From: Larus michahellis
Taxonomy: Eukaryota > Chordata > Aves > Charadriiformes > Laridae
DNA length: 64,000 bases
NCBI RefSeq assembly: GCF_964199755.1
Contig: NC_133903.1
Span: 2,237,001-2,301,000, forward strand
Reading direction: 5' to 3'
Part shown: positions 17,009 to 28,856 of the stretch, piece after piece
Layout of the letters: each line of letters starts with the position of its first letter
How positions within the stretch are numbered: position 1 is the first letter of the stretch
The notes under the pieces: model-generated
Seen by the model: the letters and a program-made list of their open reading frames with translations, nothing else
What the model was told of the DNA's origin: nothing
Databases searched by the model: none
Program-made: the position numbers and the translations under genes

Positions 17009-20000
17009 TGAGAAGGAGCTGAGCTCTGGGATGAGATGTCTTAGAGAAGACGAATCAACTTCACCAAGGCCAACTCTTGTCCCTCTGACACCAGCCGAGT
17101 TTTACCATTAGTTTATATCCCAGCTTGCCACGAACCACAGCAGGAACCTGGGACACACTGCAGGGGGGCTCAGTCCCCTGCACAGGCTCCAGGAACACTC
17201 ACTCCGTGATCCCAGTTTTGCTGGACACGATGGTGAACCGTGCGCTGCCATCACCGGCTCCAGGGGGATTCCTGAACTCATGCAGCCACATCTCACACCC
17301 TGCTCCTAGGAAGAGATGCAGAAGGGTGAGACTGGCAGAATTTAGCCCTAATTTGCAGCGTTATGGCCCTGGAATGAGTGCAGGGAAATGTCTTTAAAAG
17401 GAGACTGCTTTCTAATTGCTTCTTAAAAAAGCCTTTAACATGGACTCCCTTTGGCATGACTCAGGGCTGCATTTCTAAATCCAGTTTCTCCCATGAAGTT
17501 TACTCTGGCTGTTTGGTTGGGCTGCATCCACATGCTATTTTTATTTTTTTGATCATCCAGCCTGTTTACAGCGTAGAGGAACAATATGGGAACAGAAATA
17601 AAGCCGGGGCAAACCCAAAGGAATGAGACCGTGAATGGTATCGCTCCTCAGCATCGCCGGCTTGAGGAGCAAGAGGCCCCGCAGCTGCGCGGCACCTCAG
17701 CGAGGCTCCACGCGCCTCTCCCTTCTGGTTACGGATGTCAAACCTCAGTTGTGCTTGATTTGCCCATCGTCCCCAAACTTAATACCAACCGGTTAAAATG
17801 CCTGCGTGTCCTCAAGCTGCCGGCTTCATACCTGGGGTACGCTGTAAGAGAGAATATCTTCTACAACACAAAGGCTGAGAAGCCTTTGCACAGAAGAATA
17901 CAAACACCGTCACAACAGTATCACTTTTGGCTTCCTTAAACACAGTAATCAAAGTATTTTGAACAGTAGCCTACAGCTACTAAATACTTTTCTGTCTCAA
18001 AATAGACACAAGCCTCCTCCCACCTTCTGCCACGAGCTTCTTGGTCACTCTGAGGTTTCGGTGGTTCAGCCCAGTTCCCTTCGCTCTGTTCCGCCAGCGC
18101 AGCCCATCTGGTCGCCGGGTCTTTGATCCAAGCGCTGCCAGCTCATTCTGCGAAGCACAGAGTCAAAAGGATGCGGAATGTTAGCGGGGAAGGTTTGAAA
18201 AAGGAAATATTTTCTATATTTGCATTTACATTTTTAATATAGTCGCGTTGTCTAGAGGCCAGATCTGGGGGATGGAAACCAGGAGCCTGGTTTCTATTTT
18301 CAGCGCAGCCACTGATTGCTCTGTGTTGCTGGCAAATCTTTTAATCTCTTTCCCTCTGTTTTTCCCTTCTGTAATAAAGGGATGATCAGACCTCCCCAGC
18401 TATGCCTTGTGTGGCAGCATCCTCTGATGAAACACGGCAAGGACGAAGTATTAATAATGATTCCGTATAGAAAAGCCAAGGGGTCGCAGGTATTTAAATG
18501 CAGTTTAGCTGCTCAGCGCTCCTTTACGCAGGCACCGTGCCTTGATGTTAATAGCAGTTATATAGTAATATGAAATGGAAAAGCAGGCCCTTCAGGGCAC
18601 AAAAATAACCATATCCAGAGCACCGCTGAATAAATACAATATCAAGATGAAATCACCCCAAATAACGAACAAATTGAAAAGCAAGGAGATATTAAAGAGG
18701 AAAAACAAAGTCACCGAGCCCTCCTCCTCCCAGCTGGCATCTAACCGCCCTCAGCACAAACCCGAGGATGAAAAGGAACGTCAGGTGCCAAGAGGGGACA
18801 CTACAAGTGGTCCCAAAAACGGTTAAAAGTTCCCAGTCCTCCATTTCTTTACCCCTCTGGCATCCTCCTGAGGAGGTGGCGAGGAGGTGGGTAAAGCACT
18901 GAGCTCCCTGACTGCGATCAGCAAAGCACGTGCTCAATCTCATGTGGAATCGACCCTGTCAGTCATCCTGTCAGCCCACGCCTGCATCCTCCAGGTCTGT
19001 CACATCGTCCCTTGCCCCTTCCTCCCACAAAACCACCCCGGGGGGGGCTCCTTCCACGCTGCCGTCCTGCACCGCCAGCTACCAAACGCCCTGTTCTGGG
19101 CTGCCCGGCAAAGCCGCTGCCTTTGGGATCCTCAAAGCCGGTCCCAGCTGGGCTACACTCGCCTGGCACCTGCCCCCCGCCCGCTCAGTGCCAAGCGCCG
19201 CACCTCTGGCCAGATGTTACCCGCTGCTCACAGCGTCCCCATCACTCGTGTGAGCGCTCTCCTGCATGAACGCTCTCTGGCACCGCCGGCGGGGCCAGGG
19301 CATGAGCAAAGCCCTGCTGCTCCTGCGTGGGCCACCTTTGCTCATTTTATCAGCACGGGCAGCTGCGCTGGCAGGTTTTCGGGGAGGATTAGGGGGCTGT
19401 TGACGATGAGCAGTCTGCAGCATGGACCTCTCCGCCGGACCACGGCAGCCACCGGAGGATGTGTCTTTAAAACCTTGAGCATCCTCCCGTCTATTCCTTC
19501 GGCCCAGTTATTAAAATAATTTCCAAAAAAAGCGGTGTGGCATGACATTGTGCAGCAGTCAAGCTGCTTATTCTGTGCGCAGCCCCCTGGATCATGCTGC
19601 AATAACGCGCATATGCTTTTGGGGCAGAGACCAGCGTTTATTTTAAGAGGTGCTTTAGGATCAAGACAGTCACCACTAGCTCGTCACATTTACTATTCGG
19701 GATTATTGGACCACAAGTGACCTTTCAGATTCTTAAGACTTGGATTACGAAGGGCTTTATAGACTAAGCCTAATGACTTGAATTATAGCCTTAGCATCCT
19801 GACAATCAGAACAGGACCACAAACATTTTACTTTCTTCTATCCACAAAACAGCTTGGGCCGGATTTCGAATCCATTTCAAGGGTATGTCAAGCCGGGGCC
19901 CATTATAATGATCTAGTTGAGTTGCAAGAAAGATAAGATGACCTAGGTAAAGGTCACGTCTGAAAGAAATGGCAGGATTTTCCAGATAAGCCAGCCGAGA

Positions 20001-23000
20001 CATCTGTCTTCCTTCCTCCGAGGCAACTTTTTTATCATTTCCAAATATTAAAAAAGCACTCTGAAGTGCACATTTTAATCCGTGGGGCTGCAGTAGCAGG
20101 ACGTGGTATTTTGTCATTTTCAAATCTCTGCAGCAAAAAGTTTTGTGAGACCCGATAATGCTCTTCCTGTAACTGGCGTGAACTGGAAATACCTTTCAGC
20201 TCTCAAAAAAGAAAAATAAAATACAAGTATCAGCAACTTACATGGCACCTGCTACCAAGGCACGCACGCTGGAGTTGCCATTCCCAGTTATCATCCACAC
20301 TGTTCGGCATTACAGTGAAATTTGCTTCCTGACTAAAATGCCTGAAGCTCACCTCCTCCGTTACCCGCCTTCGGTTCCCTGGGCCAGGGCCGGCGCTGGA
20401 GCCCAAGAGCATCCTCGGACGCGTTCCTGCAGGCAGCTCCAAACACCAGTGCCTTGCAGCTGGATAGCAGGTCAAAAGTTGAATTTGACCATGAGAGCAA
20501 TTTTATGGGTCACAAGAGACCTGCAGCCACACCAAGGACGCAAAGAAAGGCTGGCTGGTACGTTGTGCCGGCGGAGACGCCGCTCCGGTGAGGAGGAAGG
20601 GGCCACGGGCACAAGCGGAGCAGAGAAGCGAGCGGGACGGGCTGTTTGCAGAAGGACGGCATTCGTCACGTTCCCTTCGTTCTTCTCTTGGAGCAGCCAC
20701 CATCTCTAACACTCCGGTAGGGAACAGCACAAACCGCGACTCACCTGCCCCGCTTTCACCTCCTACCGGGACCCCCCCCAAAAAAACCCAAACAAAAATT
20801 AGCTGAGACACTCTGTCTGCACGGCGCTAACGGGGTCACTCAACAAGAGTCAGTGTTTTCTCATTAAACAACGCCAAAGATGTACTCTTGATCTCCCTGC
20901 CGTCGGGGTTTTTTTCCTCCCTTTGTCCAAAGACAGCTGAAATAATAAAAAGAGGATTTAGAAAACAAAAGGGGAACCCCTGTATTTTTTTAGAGAGCCG
21001 ACGAATATTTTCTAGGACTGAACTAACCTCTGGAAATAATTGTCAAGTTCACTGTAGTTTTCCTTCCACATACTGCGTCCTACAGTTGGCAGCCTTGGCG
21101 ATTCAGAAGAAAAGCAATATAGCAAAAAAACACTATAATAAAGTGCAGAGACCTGTTTCGTGCCATATTGCTGCACAGGTGACCATTTTTTGAATGAGTT
21201 TTATCAAAATATCACAGACTCAGAATCCAAATAGCTCTAACTGGCCTATTTTGAAATAAAAGTTGACTTCCGCATTTCGTAACTTTGATGAGCTGTTTTC
21301 CTCCTCATCTTCTTTGCTACTGCAGTCAGCTGAACGCTTCCCCGTGCCAGTTAGAGTGAGTTATAACCTGTTCAGGGGCTCGTGCAGGAAGGGAAGAAGG
21401 ATGCTGGTGCAATATTCATAATGCAACCGTCCGCTCGGTGCAGCTTTTCCATCTCTGAGATTAACCAGCACACTAAAACCACTGCAAATTAAAATTATCT
21501 AAAGGTTTTTCTTCTTTTTGACAATAAAAATATCTGGGCAATTGGCTGAGTTCCAACTGTACGAGGAGATCACCGTTTCCGAGAGCCCCGTTTCACCCTG
21601 CCTCTGCCGTCACCCTCTTTACCCTGCGCAGCGCTGGGGCCACCCGAACAAGGGGTGGGGGGGCCTCGTTAGCGGCTCAGGAATGCGGGGAGTAAGAGTT
21701 TGGGTACACGACGGGACAGCCCCGAGAACAGCCCTCCCGACGGTGACACTGGCTGCAACCCCGAGCGGAGGAGCAAGGGCAGATACCTGCACGGACGGAG
21801 CACCGACACGTCTCGCTACCCAAACACAAGGCAGATGCTCCCAGGCGCGATCAGAGCGCCGACGGCCTTCTGTTTGACCGTTTCTTGTAGTCATCTAAGG
21901 CGGTTTTAAAAGTGCTTAGGTAATCTCTGCCACCTCTCCCCAGTTCCTGCAAGTCAGACGCAGTCTGGGACCAGGCTCAGGCTGGCATCACCTTGCCCAA
22001 GCCAAAGCGCGCTACGCATCCAGATGTCAGGTCTGGATTTGCTTAATGGGACATCTCCCCAGGGACGAGCTGGTGGAGATGGAAATCCAGAGCCATCTTG
22101 CAGGAGTTTAGGTAAATTTTAAGGATAATTCAGTTCTTATGACTATGACGTCTCAGGACCTTTGAATCCCCAATGCCTTCTGCTATCCTAGCTGAAGTGG
22201 CACGCACCAGAAAGCGCGCTTTCACAAAACGACGGATAGTGGAAGCAGATCCTCGGGTGTGCAGAGATGGCGTGGGCAGAGCTGAGGGCCTAGAAGTGAA
22301 GCGTGAAGACCATCTGCTGCTCATGGCTCCTGCTTACAACAGGCACTGGAAGCTTCCAAAAGCTTCCCAAAAGGTATCAGAGCCTCCAAAGAGATGGGGG
22401 TACAGGCAGAGCTGTGCAGTCAGTCTGGAAATAAGAGTTGCTTTTGACAGTCCTCAAAGCTGCCTCTGAAACAGGAGAGTTTGGCTTGGACACGGGCTGC
22501 GGGCTCGTCACAGACGGCGTCTCACCTTGAGCGTGACCAGGAGGAGGTAGTAGGACTCAAAGGAAAACTTGAGCATTACTGTCATTGCCAATTAATTCTT
22601 GAACTGAAAGCAAAGCAGGGGTTTCCTCCGTGGGACTGGAAGTGACCCACAGGCAGGCGAGGGGGGTGAAAAGAGATCGCTCTTCTGGGGTGAGCGTCAA
22701 TTCACCCACAGTGACTTCAGCAGCTTCTCCAGCATCTATTCTATTGCAATGGGCAGCAGAACGGGCCGCCGTCCAGAGGGTCTGCAGCCTGCTCCGAACA
22801 CACAGATACCCTGCATTTATGTTACCCGATCACCACAAAAAGGGGCTCGGAGTCCCTCCCAGGGCCGAGATGTCACCAGGGCAGTGGACCGTTTTGACAC
22901 TGCTGATGGGCACACTTAGACACTGGAATTTCACCCAGATTCCACATGTTTAACACCAGTAGCTTGTAGCCAGGGCCTGGCTTACCATCAGCCCTGGTAC

Positions 23001-23576
23001 CTTCAGCTGGTTCGGCCCCGAGCACTAACCACAAGTACGACTTCAGAGGAGCTCCATATTTATCCTTTCTGGCACGTCATAGTGCCCCATTAAACAAGGA
23101 CAAAAGATTTCCTTATGTAATAGGGAGACTATTTGTTATTTTTAACCTTATGGCAGCCAGGATTTGTGCCAGGTGGCAATTTGCCTTAACCAGGCAGCTT
23201 CGGGAGGTCACATTCCCCACTGTCATCCTTGCCCTCTGGTATCTTTGCTGCCCATACATGGCTTCTCGGCCGGCTGGCGCGGTGGCCATCTGCTAGCCTG
23301 TATTTGTGACAGCTCGCAGAAACACGAGTCTTATTTAACACGGTAAACTGGGGTGCTGGTCAGTCATTCCCAGGATCCTGCAAGAGCTTCTGCTTCTAAT
23401 TAATCTTTGTGAAATCCATAAAGCTTATTTACCTGCATCTACGCTACCAGAGAAACGCTATCGCTGTAGCCTAAGCCTTCAATATGCCAAAATAGCTTTG
23501 AAACAGTTTGTTTAGTCAGATTGAGCCCAGGGAAAGTAGGCAAATAAAATGGTTGCAGCTCTCAGCAAGCCCAAGC

Positions 23577-23714
23577 CCGAAAAGGGGCAGCGAGGCCACG
23601 GAAGGCATCGAGCTGCGCGCGGAGCATCCCAGCGGCCGAGGTCCCGCAGCCTCGCGTCTCGGCGCTCCCCTGGCAAACGCCGCCGCTCGCTCGGCACGTT
23701 CCGTAAGCGGCATC
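23577..23714. promoter_or_regulatory. Short CpG-dense patch
   Basis: I count 22 CpG dinucleotides in 138 bases, in an otherwise CpG-poor intergenic stretch. It includes GCGCGCGG and repeated CGC/CGG steps. Open frames of 60-110 codons cross it on both strands, as expected when GC is high. It may be a small unmethylated regulatory element or an unrecognised first exon. Confidence 0.3.
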
Positions 23715-26700
23715 ACCATACCGGATTCCAGCAATTTCACGGAGCTTAAGAAAGCCTGGCTGACACAAAGCATGCTGCCAGGGACCAGTACAGAAACCCA
23801 GTGTCAACATCCTTCTTGGGGTCCAACGGAGCTCAACAGCAAGTGATGATTTTCACAGTGCCGGAGCTACGTCTAGCTATTTACAAGCAAATGAGAGTGA
23901 CAGATCCCGTGTCCCGTGGCTTCCAACTGTACAAAACACACGTGGGACCGCAAGGAGAATAGATGTAAGTTGTCACAGCAAAAGGCGACGTGATATTTCA
24001 ATTAGCAGCAAACCTTCTTTAAAAAATCTGAATAACTAAAGCTAATAGGAAATGTAATTCCACCTTCCTATGAACAGAAGCGTAAGTGGTCATCTTTAAT
24101 TACGTGCTCACATAATTCAGGGCTTTTTGCTTGTTCGCTTCTAAGACAATCCCCCTTCAGTCAGTCTCCAGGCTGGAGGCACAGCGAGGTAGAATTTGAA
24201 TTCTTCTGGCCATTTATATACATGTGGCATTTCTTGACCTTTAAGTATTTGATTTTGAAACCTATTTAACTTTTTGACGTAGGTGTTTTCGTGGGTTTTC
24301 TTGGGGAATGCCAAAAATTTTCTGCGGGGGGGAGGGGGGGCAAAAAAAAAAAAATCAATAAGAGCAACTGTATGACTGTTCTTCTGTTCTTAACCCCAGG
24401 GCCCTCCCCCTGTGTCTGTAACACCAGCCAAACTTTCTTAGTAGCACAAGCTTCTTATTCAGCTTTGTTTTGACAAAGAAAGATAAACCACTGTTTTGCC
24501 TTCCCCTTCCCCCACCATTTACTCGTTAGTTTTATTTAGTTTGGTATTCCCTGCTCCTTGTAGGGGGCGGGGGGGGGAAAAACATATTGAAAAAAATAAT
24601 TATTTTTGACCCTATTGAGTTGTTGACTATGTACGTTCTTACGAAGAATTAAAATAGAATGTAATTATAAATCACTGCTAAAATGAGCTTGTCCTGCAAA
24701 GGCAAGGACATTTAATTGTGTCCTTGTATGACTGGAATCACTGTAAACAACTAATATTCCTATTTGCAGGGACAGAAATAACCGGCTCATTCAGCTGTAC
24801 AGAAAGGAAGACATAAAAGGAAACCAAAGGCTAAACCAGAATAAGCCACTGGAAAGTTTTATGTCAACAAAACTGGATTTAAATTAAGTAACATCAATTC
24901 AGTATTTTGACTGTAAACGAATCAGAACATTAAAACATGTTTTAAAGGGAACATTTGTGATGAAACATCTACAACCAGTTCCTACACCGAAGGAATGGGA
25001 AAGTTCCGACTTATTGCTCACATCCTCGCAGCAAAGTTCTTTCTCCAGCTTTCACACCGCTTTGTAGCCCCGACTTTCGCAAATGAGACCAGCAGCAGAA
25101 CTGCAAGTTACACCCAACGGGAAATACAGCACTGACGACATAATCAGAGGTTGCATCACGCTACGTAAGCGCCAAGGAGTAAAATTAAAACTACACAGAC
25201 CACTTCCATTCTTATGCTTGCTACTTTTCCGAGTGCTTGCCTTTGCAACTTACATCTCTTTTATGATTGTTTTTTCTGACTCTGATTTGCAGGAATGCGA
25301 GCAGATTTTAACATTCATTATTTTGCCTTACTCTGTGGCAAACGTAAAAAATAAAAAAAAATACCCCCAAACGAATAAAGCACGCTCCAACCAAAGCAGC
25401 GCATTTCTAAGCTATTTGAAATGACGGGAGATGAGTCAAGAGTCACCTTGCTTTAAAATCAACAGAACCAGGGCACAGCTATTCTCCAGTGAGGGGAAAG
25501 GAGGAAATAAACTACACGTTCCACAGCTACAATACACCCTTTGGAAACACGAGCAGAGGATTCATTTACCCGGTGATTTTACAGTGGTGATAACAAACGA
25601 AAATTGCGGGCGGACAGTGGAGAACCCAGCAGATATTCGCAGCAAGGATCAGCCAGATCGAAGGGAACTTTCTACATTGTCAAATTTTGAGTAATTAGTA
25701 CTTCCATTAGAGGCACAGTTCCAGCTTGAAGCAATTTTGAGCAATTAGTGTTCCTTTATTTTGGCTAGAAGTCCTGACTTCAGCATTCTCTGAGGATACG
25801 AATTCCTCTAGCCAGAGCTACACAACAGAGATTAACTCAACTAGAAGACAATTAGAGCAGGCAGATGAAGCTGTAATTTGTGAGTCTGTACACGCTGGTA
25901 CTTCGAGCCTCGGATGCCGTCTCCACGAACCCAGCAGAATGGTTTAAAGGGAAGCACAGACACCACCCTGTTCTATCTCTATCTGTGACTGCCTCAGCTA
26001 CGAGCCACGTCGAGATTTGAAAATTCTCCACGACCAAACGTCAAAACAAAGTGAATGACGCGCCAGATTACATCTTCCTCTACAGCTCTGACCAGCGACC
26101 GCAATTCAATAACTGATTATACACTTAATAACTTAAAATCATTTAAAATACACGACGGAGGAAACCTTGCTACGCTTAGTCACCCCGCAAAGTACATCCC
26201 TAGATGAAAACGCCAAGCTGAGCAGCAGCTGCCCGGTGGCCAGCAGATGGACAAGACAGAATTTGATTGCCAGAGATGTTACTGCATTTGCACGCCGTGC
26301 TGGGTAAGCTGGCTGGGTCCTCACGCTCTTGCCTTTAAAATGGGCCTAGCAATACACGTCTCCCAAAAATGTGTTTGTTTTTGCATTTGGTGGGTGTTTC
26401 AAAGATGACTTGTTCACCAACCAGTTGAAGATTCTTTCAGGAAAGGGGCAAGTAAAGAAGCGAAATGCAATTAAGTGTCCTTTCCTATCTGCACTACAAC
26501 AGGACAACACTTACAATATTTCATATTGAGCTCTGAAACCCAAGACACGCACAGCAACAATGCAAAGCAGAAGCTTTACAGGCCTTTTACCCAATCTCCA
26601 GACACTGCTGACCATCGAGCACAGCCCACGAGACATGTGGCAGAAGACATCATACTTTGCTTTCTCTGCTGAACGCAACCATAGCAAAAATTACCTTTAG

Positions 26701-28423
26701 TTTTAAACTTCTGAATTTTCCATAACTGCAGGAAGCGGGGGCCGAAGACCACATCCTCCAGCTGGTGATGGGCAGCGCTGAAGGAAAGCTGGAACGGCAG
26801 CGGAGGAGGAGGAGGAGGAGCAGGACCTCGCGCAGGGTCCGTCACTGCCCTGGCCAGGGGCCGCAGCTTTTCTTCTCCAAACGTTAGTGTTGACACGGAC
26901 TCCAGACTGGCAGGCCTTACGTGCCTTTAATATGAATCGATATAAAAAGAAATATGACATTCTTGATCTACAAAGCCTCTCTTCTCACAGATTTGTCAAC
27001 ATTTGCAGGCGGTCAGAACCAAGGTCCAAGAAAGGCAAATCTTGCCAAATCTGTCAAAATCGGTAAAGGTTCACATTTTTTTGCCTGGACCTTACCTTTA
27101 CAATCCTTTTCATAAGTCTCTTCCAAACCATGGTTGCAATCTGCTTGTGCTTCTAAGCTAGAAGGTATATTAAGTGCACAGCGAGGGCCTACATTTTTGT
27201 GCGGTAAAGAAACCAAAAGTGGTAATTTTCAAATAACTAAGAGAGAACACAAAGTCTTCTTTGACTCCTAAAAGGCAATCATAAATTCACACAGGCACTT
27301 TGAAAACTTCATCCCTGAGAAATTCCTTTTTTTTTCCCTGATGGAAAGAAAAAAAGTCTCAGCTCCTGCTTGGAGCGACCGTGGTTTTCCGCAGACATAA
27401 AATGTAAGATCCAATGATCTTCCACTAGTTCACTTAATGTCAGCACCGCTTCTTTGCATGGAGCATGCTGCTCTCCAGTCTTTTTGGGCTGAAAACACCG
27501 TCTTCAAGAAGTCAGAAAGCCTAAGCTATTTGTTACTAGTAATATATTTCATATTTCCGAAGATCTGTAGTAATCCATGTCGGTGAAGGCTGTCAAATCC
27601 ACCCAAATGCCTCTTATTGAAAAAGCAGGCCTGCATACCCATAGAGCCTCCCCTCCCTCACCCCTCCGAATTAATGCCATAATGCCCAAAGACAGCCACT
27701 CTTCTAGAACACCACGCATTTCGTATAGCGCTTTTTAATAAAGTATGAACAATGTTTGCAGAAACATTAAAGAATCGGGTCAAGAACACTGTCTAAATGC
27801 AAGTGTTATTAAATAAGTCAATCATCCAACTTCTGAGTAATTAATGTCCTTGGTTTTTACTCGAAAGCCTCATTTCCAGCACATTTATAGGAGACAAATG
27901 GCCCACGTCAAAGCGCATGAACACAAATTAACTCTTTTGGATGCCAATTACAAGAGAAAGATGAAAAAGCAGCACTGGCAGGCTGGAGAGAAAGCGCCGC
28001 AGCACAGCACTTCTCATCGCAGGGAAGTTTAGGTCAAATCAGGTGATTTCGCTACAAATCAAAGGACTTGACCCGTTCCCATCCGGGCATGATCCAAATA
28101 TCTACACAACTGCCGCGCCGCCTTTGAAAACTTTAAAATATAAAAGGCAAACTGACAAAGCTGATGGCATCGCCACGTGAAGTGCTAACAAGCAACTGCA
28201 TTGTAGAGCCCCTGTTCAACGGAGCGACCGCGACGGTTCCCGCACCCCAGCGACCCAGCGGAGCGGGATCTATCGCAGCCGGACTCTGCACTCATTTGAA
28301 AAGAGCCTCTGGAAAAGAGCCTCCCAGCCTTTGGTTGGCTCCTTCTTATTAAGAACTGCAAAGCTCCTCTTATTTAACGACAATTACAGGAGGAGATGGA
28401 GAAAAACTAACGAGAAAGAGAGG

Positions 28424-28429
28424 TTTATT
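28424..28429 (-). terminator. C7orf50: Probable C7orf50 poly(A) signal
   Basis: AATAAA on the minus strand lies 245-250 bases past the C7orf50 stop codon, in the stretch GAAAAATAAACCTC. It is the first AATAAA after the stop, giving a short 3' UTR. Use is inferred. Confidence 0.5.
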
Positions 28430-28673
28430 TTTCTAAAGACAGGTGGTAAGATTATTTTTAATGGCATGCCTAGGGACCAAATATATCATTCATATTTCAT
28501 CACCTCAAAACATGATAAATATTTGTGATTGGAAAAAATTGTGGGTACAAAATATGAAAATTTAGTATTAGGTTGCCTATTAGAAAATATGTCTCTACAG
28601 CTAATTTATAGTCTCTGCGTACACCATCCTATTCTCCTCTCCACCAGCCAGCCAGCAAGACACAGAAATACTC
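28430..28673 (-). other. C7orf50: C7orf50 3' untranslated region (inferred)
   Basis: These are the bases between the TGA stop and the first minus-strand AATAAA. The stretch is AT-rich with no repeat recognised. The boundary depends on the poly(A) signal call. Confidence 0.5.
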
Positions 28674-28856
28674 TCAGGACAGCAGCTGCAGAACTTGTCG
28701 TATGCGCTCGCACTTCTCCAGCAGGTTTGGGTCTTCTGCCTCGGAACCATCAAATTCCTTCATAAAAGCTTCGGCTTTCTGCACAGTTATGTCTCGCGCA
28801 CCGCCTTGAAGCCCTTGCAGATAATCCAGCAAAATGGTGAAATACTTGTCCGGAAC
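28674..28856 (-). CDS. C7orf50: C7orf50 terminal coding exon
   Basis: The acceptor TTTCTTTAAAG is preceded by a strong T tract, and the TGA stop is at 28674-28676. The exon holds 60 codons, [20 protein letters not shown] to [10 protein letters not shown]. It forms the second half of the WKF domain and the conserved C-terminus. Human has VPDEHF and an identical [10 protein letters not shown]. Confidence 0.94.
   Translation of the reverse strand, partial: VPDKYFTILLDYLQGLQGGARDITVQKAEAFMKEFDGSEAEDPNLLEKCERIRQVLQLLS

Larger units (their letters stand above)
10516..28423. other. Intergenic region between C7orf50 3' end and CYP2W1 5' end
   Basis: About 18 kb without a supportable exon. It contains CR1 fragments at 13399-13577, 14485-14970 and 16696-17008. 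A possible older CR1 trace lies at about 10718-10765. Moderately CpG-rich DNA lies at 12060-12260 and a very CpG-dense patch at 23577-23714. The many open frames (the longest 210 codons at 18887-19519) have no recognisable domains. Promoter and enhancer sequences of CYP2W1 are expected in the first kilobases but cannot be pointed to. Confidence 0.6.

Noticed and set aside
18887-19519. 210-codon plus-strand open frame
   Set aside because: It lies in GC-rich, stop-poor intergenic DNA with long frames in two other registers. No domain, signal peptide or splice context is recognisable, and the length is within chance for 64 kb.
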